DNA of 64,000 bases from Echinometra lucunter (Eukaryota; Echinodermata; Echinoidea; Camarodonta; Echinometridae). The stretch covers positions 17,481,704 to 17,545,703 of the forward strand of contig CM057167.1 of the NCBI GenBank assembly GCA_029962745.1, written 5' to 3'. The position numbers and the translations under genes are program-made. Shown here piece after piece: positions 49,090-61,500 of this stretch. Every line of letters begins with the position of its first letter. Positions within the stretch are counted from its first letter, which is position 1. The notes below the pieces were generated by a model. The model was not told where the DNA came from. It saw nothing but the letters and a program-made list of their open reading frames with translations, and ran no database searches.

Positions 49090-51074
49090 TTTCATTTAAC
49101 ATTTATCTGTATCAAAATTAGTACGAAAAAGGAGAGAATAGAACAAAGGAATGGACATATCTTTACCGTGTTCCTTTCACAGCAAAATGTAGGAATTAAA
49201 CAAAGTAAAATGTTTGTGATGGACAGATCGAGACACCTTAACCAGAGGCAAAAATAATTTGCATAATCAGTGATAACGTTGTTTTGAAATGCATGAGCAA
49301 CTTATAGAATAATGTATTTTTTACTGGAATAAATTTTCCTTTTGGCAAAATATCGCGATGAAATTTCAAGCATAATCATACTCATTAAAATGTAAAAATA
49401 TGTTGTCACCAAAATACATTGCACATCTTGCTACAGGAAATTTTGTTAAATGCTTAAAAGTAAGTATTGGAAGGGTGTTTACCATTTTTAAACCTGACAG
49501 AAAATATGATAAACAAGAAATAGAAATACTACTCCATAACATAAAGATTGCAGTACCCTCATTTGTAGATTGAAGCGAATATGGAAAGTTCAAATGTATC
49601 ATGCAATATTACGACTGTGACATAAGTAAACTCTGCAACTTCCATATGTACATCGAAAGATAAAGCAAGATTCGACATGCACATCATATCTGACATATTT
49701 TGATTTTAAAAAAGTTTTAATTTGTTTAAATTGTGTATAGTGGACGTGAACTGTTGATGCGTAAATGAAAAATGGTAACTTTTTATGCACTATCGGTTGG
49801 TGTTTTCTTTCCAGATAGCTTTTACAAGGTGGTATAAACCCCCTTTTCTGTTAATGGTTTGCTCTTGCATGTGCACCAGGGTGTGCAGTTTAGCTTCCAC
49901 CTGTTGAATATTGAGTCTACATGTTTGTTTGTTGTTGTTTTTAATAATATCTTTATTTCGCAGTTAACTCATACTAGTAATCGTAAGATTGTTCCGCTGT
50001 ATTGAAGGAACTCCTGAGCATATATGCATACTACACAAATATTGATATTTACAAAGGACTTGGCTTGACAACGGGCAATTTTTGCCAGTGTACCCGTATT
50101 TCTGTAGTTATTTTTCAAAGGTTAATTTGTTGACAAATATGTTTCATTGATATTTTTCTATGCGCAACGTCTTCATATCATTATGTGATGTTAATTGTTT
50201 GAATAGTATTTCAAGATGGAATCAGTGCTAATCTTGGATACATTTCCCGTTAGTCTGCATCTCCAAAAATCTAAAGAAAGTCAATTTTAAGTCCCCCAAA
50301 GTTCAATGCTAAATAATGACATACTGACGTCATTTTACTGCATGTCAAGAGATCTCATTTATTGAAAATTACCTACAGATAAAATCAATCTTAAAACTCT
50401 TACAAAGAGAAAAAATCAGTTACCAAGATATCATAAATGATGCTGTAGGCCTATTCAAATTTGAAGATTTGAAGAAAAGGGGTATGGATTGTACAATTGA
50501 TGCTGAAATAAATGAAGTGGGAAGAAACATTTTTTAGCACAGTAAAGAGATGAAGGGATCCGCCCAGCATTTTTTTTTCCTTCTTTGAATGCGCGAGTTT
50601 AATTCAAGCGTAGAATGATATCTTTCTAACTCTGTCGATAAGTAAGATTAATAAAGTGCAGGTTCTGGAAGCTTATTTCCATTTATGAGAATTTACCACG
50701 TACTAGGTGAAGTCTTCTTTCCAACATCTATGTCAAAGCAAGGATGTGCATGACATTTTTAAAAGAAATCAAAGTCAAATAAATTTTTGCCATTTCCTTG
50801 CATGGTAAATTTTAAATAAATTCTCTCATTTCTTAGGGTTCACATCCGGTACCAATAGCCAGTGGTTTAAGCATGGAGGCATTCTATTCCTTATTAGATG
50901 ATTCCAATCATAGTCCATGCCCAGTGTGATTACGCTTCTTCAGTGTGGTTACGCTTCTTCCGCATTACGCTTCTTTCGTTTACTGCCTCCCAATGACAAC
51001 AGGAAGCAAATATGATTTTTTATTCAATATTGACGTTTTCTTGATTTTGCGTACTTTTTTAATGCTCTACATGA
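49090..51074. other. 3' flank of the GPCR gene, nothing else recognised
   Basis: AT-rich. An AATAAA at 49329-49334 is a candidate polyadenylation signal for the GPCR transcript. No other gene, repeat or RNA gene identified. Confidence 0.5.
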
Positions 51075-51490
51075 TGTCGAAGAAATCACGGTCGCATGAC
51101 CGCCAATTTCCGAAATATAGTCATATTAAAAGGAAGCAACTCTACAGATTTCCTCATAAAAACGTGACATACATGTATTTTCTTTATACTAAGAAACTAA
51201 TTTGACAGAGTTGGGGTTTTTTTTAGTCAATGGATTGCATGTGCATGGGTAACCATAATGACGAAGAAATCCAAATGTCATACCTCCGATTTCCGAAATA
51301 TAGACATATCAAAAGGAAGCACCTCCATAGACTACCTTTAAAAAAGTGGCATACATGTATTTTCTTCATTTACTAAGAAACTCATTTTACAGAGTTGTCT
51401 ACTTTTTTCAATGAATGGCAAGGATATGGGTAACAACTTCGGCATGACCCCATGAATAAGAAGATGAAACTGTAGTTTCCGATATATAGC
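51075..51490. repeat. 183-bp tandem duplication with a decayed third unit
   Basis: The marker ATTTCCGAAATATAG ends at 51120 and again at 51303 (183 bp apart), followed each time by CATAT..AAAAGGAAGCA and ACATACATGTATTTTCTT. A third, degraded version (GTTTCCGATATATAG) ends near 51488. Non-coding. Confidence 0.8.
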
Positions 51491-52287
51491 CTAAACACCG
51501 GGTATATAGCCATTTGCGAAAAATTTCCTTTTGACTTAGATGAAAATGAAAAGGAGGGGAAAAAAAGAATATTGCTTTTCTTGAATGATCTTCTTGGTAA
51601 AATACAATTTGATTTATCCCCCCGCAAAAAAATGTGTGTTAATAAATGATATGCTATTATAAGGGTGGCGGTAATAAAGGTAGGTTTTGCATACGCCTTT
51701 GGGATACAACTTTAAAACATATAAGCTACGCTTAACTTGAATCCATCATGAAAAACGTTGGGCGAGAGCATATGTAAATGTACCTTGTCCAGATGTCTAT
51801 TGAAAATATAATAATCATACTAACGCACACTACTCTTTACCATCATAAATATCGAGAATGGTCTACTGTATACATGTAGCAAGTCCACTTTACTTATTCT
51901 TGGACTGACATAGGTCTACCAAGTGGCGGCATTATATATATTTCTGTTATAATCTCTCATGGCAGGGATTTTACAACCCAACGTTACTAGGTGATAGAAT
52001 TTTAGCCATGACAAGACCGACGAAGATTTGAGAAACCCGTTGCCTCCTGGAAACCGGCCATAAATATCTTTTCAGATCCGGATGTTAGAGGAACTCAACA
52101 CCTCCACTTATGTCTTGGTCGTCACTATTCATAAGGAGGTCCATCACACAATCATGTATGAAAATATACTGGTTCTAGGGAGAAAAACATTAAAAAAAAA
52201 TGATGCTTAGTTCGTGGTATTTACACTCATAGAAATATGGAAATAGCTCGTGTGAACACAAAAATCGATGACTGGATTTTTTTACAT
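51491..52287. other. Intergenic, nothing recognised
   Basis: AT-rich unique sequence between the 183-bp repeats and the terminal-inverted-repeat element at 52288. No gene supported. Confidence 0.5.
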
Positions 52288-53175
52288 CAGTGACACCCCC
52301 TAAACGTCAACACTCGCTATACGTCAACATGTCCCCTTTCTTTCTGAAAAAACGTGCACAGCTTTGTAGCTCTGTGTGCATTCACGGCCGCACGTCTGTA
52401 AAAAGATCCGTTCATTTTCAGAGATTCCTCCAACCCGTACCAAAAACGACATCATAGTTGAAAAAAAATGCTCATATAAAATCAATGATACATTGAACAC
52501 TTTGTTTCATATGTGCATAGAGAGGGATAATTACTGGTTTAGATCAGCCCATGAGAGAGCAGTAGTTGGTCCCAGGTGGATTTTAAGGGGACTTTATTAG
52601 TGCGGCAAAAAGCCTTACAACCACCGGAGCTTTGACCAAGGTTTTGTTAGTCTAAGTTTCAGCCCCTCTACCGGGAGAAAAAAATACTGAAAAACACCCC
52701 TTCATATTTCCGGCAAGTAAAGAATAATGTATGAACTTGTGAAGAGAACAGTTTGAAGTGTGCCATTACTAGCATTTTTTTTTCTTCATTTTTATCAAAT
52801 TTCATTTTTAACACTGGAGCCTATGGGGATACAGGCGTGCTACCTCACGTCTCCGTGTCCATACGACTTTGTATGTATACCGCCAGCTGTCGAGGGAAAA
52901 AGAAATCATTGAATTTTCTTCTTTTACAAAATAAGTTACACGTACCACTACACGCACAGCTAGTTAGCTATAGTAATAGTAACAGTAATAGTAATAGTAA
53001 TAGTAATAGTAATAGTAACAGTAATAGTAATAGTAATAGTAACAGTAATAGTAATAGTAATAGTAATAGTAATAGTAATAGTAACAGTAATAGTAATAGT
53101 AATAGTAACAGTAATAGTAATAGATGAGAGACATGCTGACTTTTGGAGGCGTGTTGACGTTTAGGATTGTCACAG
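52288..53175. mobile_element. Terminal-inverted-repeat element containing a hexanucleotide array
   Basis: The left end (52288-52336, CAGTGACACC..CTAAACGTCAACAC...GTCAACATGTC) returns inverted at 53127-53175 (GACATGCTGAC...GTGTTGACGTTTAGG..TGTCACAG). The ~49-bp ends are imperfect. The interior has no transposase; it holds AT-rich unique sequence and the (AGTAAY)n array. No clear target duplication at the borders, so boundaries may be off by a few bases. Confidence 0.55.
52970..53125. repeat. (AGTAAY)n hexanucleotide array
   Basis: About 25 copies of AGTAAT with AGTAAC interspersed. Because the unit is a multiple of three, every frame stays open and gives Ser-Asn, Tyr or Leu repeats; these are not genes. 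It lies next to the right terminal inverted repeat. Confidence 0.95.
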
Positions 53176-53530
53176 ACGTCAAATTTCAAAGTTAAACAGT
53201 CGTAATGTATCCTTCCTCTTTTCAAAAATTACCCCAAAATACCGGCCCAGATATTTAACATTTTCAACATGTTGAATGAACATTCATTAATTTAGTTCCA
53301 TTTGTATGTTTTTACTATAATTTTGGCGCTGGATTTTCCGATTGCCTTTTATGCTAATAAATTTCAATTCAGACTTTTCATATCGATGCATTACGGGGCG
53401 GTACATCTAGAATGCAAGAAAGTTAACAACATTAGGAAATTAAGGAGCATTTTTAATAGGAATGCGGCATGTTAAACGCTTTTCTCTGACAGAGATAGAA
53501 AGGGATTTACGCCCTCTTAGTTCTGTGTAC

Positions 53531-53666
53531 CTCTGTTTGCACCATGTAATTTCTCTGCATCCTCATCTCACAAACTGCTCCGAAGATGTCGATGAAGTCA
53601 TTATCTTTCATATGCTGTATCAGTCTGTCCAGAGCGATGTAAACTCCCGTCCTTCCCACACCAGCA
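53531..53666 (-). CDS. Phosphatase exon: catalytic loop (P-loop)
   Basis: Acceptor GTTTAG, donor GAG|GTACAC, 136 bp. Joined to the preceding exon the phase gives [11 protein letters not shown], the CX5R signature with the nucleophilic Cys and the Arg present. It continues through [12 protein letters not shown] to [12 protein letters not shown], the usual segment ahead of the Q-loop exon. Confidence 0.93.
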
Positions 53667-56600
53667 CTAAACATAAGCGATAACAGAATTCACATTATAA
53701 ATGTTATAAATTTTATGATTTCAAATAAACTAAAATCTATAAAGAACGAAGATTCTTAAAATATGATCATGATACAAAAGGAGTTCCGAATTTTCTTAAT
53801 GAAATCTACATTTTCATCATTGGTTTAATGTTGCTTTTGATGTTGTTTTACCATGTTTTGTTCATTTTTCTGGAAATTTCAGTGGTGTTTCCATTCATTT
53901 TAAGTCAACCAGAATGTGCAGAGCTGAGATTAAAGCCTCAGTTCCATTTTATTTTTATTTCTTTGAAACAAGCTCTTGAGGTTTCGTTGTCTATCCTGAT
54001 TAAGCTTATTTAACTTTGTTCTGTTTTTCTTGGACTATTCTATTCATTGTTATATGTTCGATGTTTGGAGATTGAAATCAATCAGTCAATCAAAGGAAAT
54101 GACAAAAAACTTGTTCCCTATTTCAATATACTGAATGATACCTTTTACTTGCACGTCACTGCATACTTCCAAGTTACATGATTCAGTTTTGTGTGTGTGT
54201 GTGTGTGCAAGTTACCCCAGTGTCTACGGGAACATAGTGGGCATTGCATGCCATTAGCTATATAAGAAATCAGTACTCAGCGGGTTGGGAGGACCGCAGT
54301 ATAATAAATGGTGAAGACTCTTGCCAGTCATATGGCAGGTCCTGGGTTCGAGCCTCGCTCGGTGACTACATCCTTGGACAAGGGTTTCCCCCACAAATGT
54401 CCCTCTCAACCCTGGTATATTGAATGTGTACTTGGCAATGATGGAGAAATAACCACTGCAGGGCATTCAGGAAGAGCAGTAATAATACTGCTGTGGCTAC
54501 CCTGCGTGAATAAAACCCAATTATAATTACCTGCAGTGAACGACGACTGGTTTACTGAGAGACTGCTTCTGGATATATTTTCTCACAATCCGTACAAAAT
54601 CCAATATGATCCAAGAATCATCGGGAACACCATGATCCGGCCAAGAGGTGAATTGGAAGTGAGTAACTTTGCGTTTCATGCCACCCTGGAAAGGAATAGG
54701 ATAAAGTAGTCACATAAAGAAAAGACCGAGACCGTAAATCGCCGAAGGTATATTCAAGGAAATATTAAAGGAAATTCAAGTTTAGGGTAATGACAGATTC
54801 ACTGAAATATCTAGAGTGTTCAAACTCAATTATTTTGGAGCATTAATCACAACGGAATGAACGTGATGCATATCCAAAATGAGTTTGGTGACAAAATTCT
54901 TCACTTAGACCTATCATGAAACGTCACTTTTTAATTTTCCTCTAACTTTCTTATTTGTTTAATTTTTTTGTAGGTTAAACTAAACATTTCTAAAGATGAC
55001 CTTAAATTCTTTCAAATTAAAAAAAAATATTTTCTCTTTTGGGGTTATCAATTAATGGACATTTTCTGACTTGACCAAAACACACACCTTGAACAAAACC
55101 AACTTTCGGATGATCCAGTGCTCGAGCTGGTATTCAGCATCGAAGAGAACCTCAATAGAGTCGTATGTTGCATTTGTACCCTTCTCCATGGGCCAGTACT
55201 GGTGGCACTTATCCTATAAGACAGATATTTCAAATTCGTTTGTTGAATGACTAATAACGAGGAAATATTAGCAAGTTTAGCTTAGTTTAGAAAATCCTGA
55301 CCTGGGGCCTGTTGCATAAAACTTACCATAATAGTAACTTTGCTATTATAGTAACTCTTCATGGAATACTGGATTTTGATTGGCTGTTGAGCAACATCAA
55401 AATCCAGTATTCCATGAAGAATTACTATGATAGCAAAGTTACTATTATAGTAAGTTTTATGCAAAGGGACCCTGAATTTGCCGAAATTCTGTCCTCAGCA
55501 GCAGTTGCCAAATTTCAATTATTTGATAGAGTGATGCTTATCTATTTACCACGTGGAATATGCAAAGAAATTTATTTTTGCACACTCTGTAAACTAATAG
55601 TAGTATCTCACAGATGATATTATTCGATTAGAAATTATAGATAATTAATTGAAAATTGATCTTATTATGAGCCTAATCATCATGGCATGATCTTTCTCCT
55701 TAACATATAACAAAATAATTCTTTAGCTTCACCTTTCCACCTTCTGTAAGATGTGTCAGCATGACGATGATTGTTGAGCGTTTTTCCCAGACCATCCTCC
55801 ACATATCGTCCACAGTTCCAGGGAGCGGTCCCTGACATGAGATAAATTCCCGAGACGAAGTATAACCAGGAATGTAGCTTGCGTTGATGTAGTCTGTGTC
55901 TGGTTCATCGTTCTTTGCTCCTAACTTGACACGGGAGTGATCATCTGAGAAAGAAACCGGAAAAATCACAATTTAATTCAGTGTAATACACTTTGAGCAA
56001 CAAACTGAATAACAATATACATTTTTGTAATAATTTTTTTTTTCCATTTACTTCACTTCACTTCAATTCAATAAAAGTTAGAAAACATGCTTTGCAGTTA
56101 AAAAAAAACGATACAACTGAATTGTACATGTTTCACAGAGATTAATAAATACAAGTAGAAATTGCAATTATTGCAGTTTCACTCTACATAAACCAAATAC
56201 TGCGCACAACTGATAAAACCCTTGTGGCTGGAAAATAACCACAAAAACAACAAAAGATATTGTGTTGTTGTGTAACAATTTACATTCACTTCAGCTAATT
56301 CAAACTCAGATTTATCCTGTAAATGCACGAATTGTGTTATGGTTCTGGTCACTTTCATTCTAGAAAAAAAAAAGTATCGATTATCACAAAGCTTGTTGCA
56401 CTCTTTTATTTGTTTGCTGAATGTTATGTTCAAAGGTATTTCTAAGCCCCCAAATGTATAATGTTGATAATGACTACTAAACATGCTGAACGACCAATCT
56501 TACAGGGCAAGATATTGGTGTATCTGTTTTTAGCTCTGTTCATTTCACTGATGGCAGCAACAATCTCCTGATCCTTCCCAACAGACCTGAATTCCTACAT

Positions 56601-58511
56601 GGATAATGCATGAAAAATAGGTATTAATATTTTCGATAACCACAACAACAACAACAAAAATTACCGACACCCTTGGATTGAAATATTCTGCTTAAATTAT
56701 TATGGATGATATATCCTCATTTCCTGTCATTATGGAATTAGTTATATGTTTACTTTGATATAATATCTCTGTAACTCTCTCGTTCTCCCCCCCCCCCCCT
56801 CTCTCTCTCTCTGTGCAAGTATTTTGCAAACAGGCCCATCACATTTTAAATAAATATCACACAAATTTTAATCTTTTATTATTGCCAATTAGAAATTATC
56901 ATTGCTAACTATGAAATAGTAGAATTTGGGACAATTACGAACCTCGAGCTTATGTTGGCAACATCTGTTCTGTTTTTGTTTTGTTTTTTTGTTTTTGTTT
57001 TGTTATGTGTGGGGGGGGGGGAGTTACCTCGAATTCTTCTGCGAACTTGTACTCAGAATCCGTTTTCAATCTTCCGTATACCGTCTCGTATTCACTCAAA
57101 AGAATCGGTCTAAGTCAGTAAGAAGAATTGTGCTTTAATTAGCCATGCACATCAACATTACACAATTTACACAGTTAAGGAAAGATACTTGAACAATGAT
57201 ATTTTCATTAAAAAACAAACGAAAAAGCAAACAAAAACATGTAGTCAAGCAAAGGCCAATAGGGCAGCAAGACAGCACAGAAATAAATACCAAAATAGTC
57301 CATGTACTATTTACCAATAGTCTTCAAAGTACCGCAGATTTAGGAGGGAAAGAAATTAATTGTTTTGATGGAAATTTCATTTGCCTAATATGTAATGTAT
57401 TATCTTACATGAATTCACCTTTCGTCTGTTTGTTCATTTCAACAGTTAATTTGTAAAATGTATTTTTGTTGCAGTGATGACAATCACGTCTTGTGGGTTT
57501 CGTTTCAATAAATTTGATTTTTTGTTTGAGAGTTATCCACTGTGCGGGGGGGGGGGGAGGCATCCTGTAGAGCTGTGCGGCTGTATGCCAAATGTTGTTA
57601 GAACGTCTTCTTTTCGCCCACCTTGTGAGTGATTTGAAATAAACCACATTAATTCTTTGAAGAAGATACCAACATTTAAACCCATTATCCCTTACTAAGT
57701 CTACGATTTTACATGAATAAACTTAATTAAAAGACTATGCCGTTATAAGAGTAATTCACATGAAAACCATCAGACTTTAAGAAGGAATTACTCAGATTAT
57801 TCCTTTCCCTTATAGCAACCGATTAAAAGCATAATGTACATAGTGTAACATAGATTAAAGAGGATTTCACAAACTTTGACAAATTCTTCTTGTGCATCGA
57901 GCTGCCTGATTTCCTGTTGATCCTCTTGGATAATTCTAAATGTTCCTCTTCGAAAGCGGCATTCTGGTGACCACTGTAAAAGAATAGGAAAGTTTCGAAC
58001 ACACATCTTTAATTCATCATTTAATTAGCACACTCATTTATCATGTTTATATTACATTTTACGAAGGGGAGATCAAAGACATGTTTTATCAGCAAATGAG
58101 AATATAAGAATTGAAATTGTTTTGTACCGATAGCACGTCTTAAAGTTACAAGCAAGTATTTTTACTCCTATTGTACTATTACTGGATGGAAAATGACGAT
58201 AGATACATTAAATAGTTTGGAATATTCAACTCTAGAAAGCCTGGTGTTATCACTCTGTACTGACTTCGTGTGCGCATGATCGTTCGAAATTTCGCGTAAA
58301 AAGGGGTCTCTCTCTTTTTTTTTTAGCATGTTTGCGATTTTTTTTTTAAAAAGGGTGTGTTCATGAGCTTGTACTCGAATCGGGAAAAGGGGTGTTTTTG
58401 AGGTGGTAGACCTCTACTTGAAATTGAAAAAAGGGTGTTTTTCCGGTCCTAAATTGCAATTTTCTGTTTTTGGCTCAGATGTGGATTGAATTTTAAAAGG
58501 TGGTTTAGTAT

Positions 58512-58542
<31 letters not shown>

Positions 58543-61500
58543 TTTTATTCATTTCAAATTTTTACCCAGAGTAGCCTGTTCAGTTTAATACAGAAAATTA
58601 CATGAAACACAGAATTTATATACAATTAAAATGAAATAGAAAAACATAAAAGAAAGTTACTGGTCTTCCACAGGACTCTGCATTATACAAATGCAAATAT
58701 AAATACACTTCATGAACACAATCATAACATTATCTTTAAAATATTACAAGTTAATACACAACATTTAATCATATCAAAAGAGAGAGAGAGACGGTGGGAG
58801 ATGTTGAGAGAAAAGGGAAAAGGGGGTGAAGATGATAATGAGAGCAGGATAAGAACAGAATAAAAGAGGAGAAAGGTGAAAAAAAGAAGATTTAGAAATA
58901 AGGGGAGGGAGAAAGAGAGTGAGACAGAGGGAGAAAAATGTTTAGAGAACATTAAAAGCAATAAATAGACTGTCTCATAAAATGCGAGATATACATACAA
59001 AGTTAGTTACCAATCTTAATTATGTACGCATATCATATAAAAGTCAATTAAGGTAAAGAACAAAATCAGAGAGCATGATGTGTAATATGGAACTGTGCAT
59101 GTGGGTCATTGATTGCTTCGTACTAGTATAGGTTTTCCCGGTCAATTTCATACTTTTTCCATTCCAATTCATGAACGTGCATTCAATTTCACGCAACGCA
59201 CGCCCGCGAAGATATTCGGGCTTTCAAATTCAGAATCCGATCGATCAATTTCATGTATGGGCGCTCTTATTTCCTTTCCGTAAAATCAAAATCACGCATG
59301 TGCGTTCAATTTCCAAATGCCAGCATTGCGTTTGCTACTTGTGCATTCAAATTCACGCAGTAGTCACGATGACCCTGTTTGGGGCGTTCAATTTCATTTT
59401 CAGGCCATCAATTTCCTGCTTCGTGCATTCAGTTTAGTGGAGAAGATCAAAAGAGGACTATGAAGGGGAGAGGGGGACCAGCATTGGTTGTTTCTGATAA
59501 ACGAGCACGCTCTGAAAAAGGATTAGTCAAAATAACTATTGTGTTGGTGCATATTATCCGACCAAAATTTTGGTGAAGATTGACCAATATGATGGTCATA
59601 ATTACCAATGAAATTGTTTGTTGAAAATTTAATGTACCAAAATTTTGGTGGATTTTGACCAATTTTTTGGTCAGACACATATTCACCAACGCATTGGTTA
59701 TTTTGACCAATCCCTTTTTAGAATGTACATAATCCACCCGCACACCCCTCACCCCTAACACACACACGAAAAAAAAAATCCTATTTTCGTAGGCTTTTAT
59801 ATTGTATGCTTATTCTTTTTTTAAGGTTCTATATTGTTCTGAATTTGTATCCCCTGACAATGATATCCATAATTACCATAGATGATGTGAATACACAAAG
59901 ATAGGAATTGAGAAAACTCTGATGAGAGTCATAGTTTTGAGTTTCATATTTTCGACCTTTATTTACTAGATCGTCTTCAGGTACTGAGGTAAAACTGAAC
60001 AAGACCTGTTTATATATAATTTTGGATAAATGCACCTTTTTTTCAGTTTCACCTCAGTTCCTGAAGATGATCTACTTAAAGGTCGAAAATTTGAAACTCA
60101 GCACTATGACTCTCATTGGAGTTTTCTTCCTATCTTTGCATATTGACAATGATAATCATGTCCTTATATGTTCATGTATACTTTAATATAGGTTTTCCCG
60201 GTCAATTTCATACTTTTTTCATTCCAATTCATGAACGTGCATTCAATTTCACGCAACGCACGCCCCGCGAAGACATTCGGGCTTTCAAATTCCGAATCCG
60301 ATCGATCAATTTCATTTATGGGCGCTCATATTCTCTTTCCGTAAATCAAAATCACGCATGAGCGTTCAATTTCCAAATGCGAGCATTGTATTTCCTACTT
60401 GCGCATTCAAATTCAACTCGTAGTCACAATGACGCTGTTTGGGGAGTTCAATTTCATTTTCAGGCGATCAATTTCCTACTTCGTGCACTCAATTTAGTGG
60501 AGAAGATAAAAAGGGGGTTATGAGCATGATGAGGGGGAGAGCCGGACGAGCGTTGGTTGTTTCTGATAAACGAGCACACTCCGAAAAAGGATTAGTCAAA
60601 ATATTGAGGTAAAACAGAACAAGAACTGTTTTTGTATACACACTGATATAAGAAGGAATCAAAATGTTCAGTTTTACCTACAATTTCATAAGATGATCTA
60701 ATCAAAGGTCGAAAACGTGAAACTCAACACTATCATAACTATCACTCTCATTGAAGTTTTCTACCAATCTTTGTATATTTACAATGATATCATGTCCTTA
60801 TATGCTCATGTATACTTCAATACTTTAACAGCATAACGACATAATTTCTAACTTGCACTCCTTGATGACGCCACCCATAGAAAGACAAAATCACAACACT
60901 AACCACACAATGCGTCAATTAAACAACCGAATGACAAACAACATGATCTAAAAATATCTCATGTGGAAGCCTAGATAACAGCAATATGAAATGTTTATAT
61001 ATAATTTCCATGTTACCAGTTTCAATGGAAGCATTTATGGCATAAACCTAAAATAGTGGACCTAAGCATGATAACATTATGGCAAATGTCTTGCCAAAGA
61101 AGCCCAATTTATTCCAAACTAAGTGAAAAACACCCACAATGACCCCAAGCTAACTAAATGCAATGAATCTTTTAAATTGAATGCACTTATTTGGAACTTG
61201 GTTGCCTTTTCACGAATATGAATGACCAAGGAGATTCGGTCGCCGGCTTGAAATGAATTTGATTGCCCATTTATCAAAAAGCATGCTCCTACTTTGAATT
61301 TGAATGACCCAAATGAACAATCGATTGCTCGGATAGTGAATCTGAATGACCCAATTTGAATTTGAAAGCTGCTTCAGAGGTGCGAGCGTGAAATGCGGGA
61401 AATTGAACGCTCGGAATATGAACTTGAATGACAAAATCATGAAATTGACCGGGAAAACCTATACTTTAACAACATAACGACATTTCTAACTTATACTCCT

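Noticed and set aside
52753..53225. Ser-Asn, Tyr and Leu homopolymer-like frames
   Set aside because: The (AGTAAY)n array is a multiple of three and stays open in all frames.
55048..55233. Minus frame of 61 codons over the phosphatase exon
   Set aside because: Wrong frame; the exon reads DKCHQYWP in the phase dictated by its neighbours.
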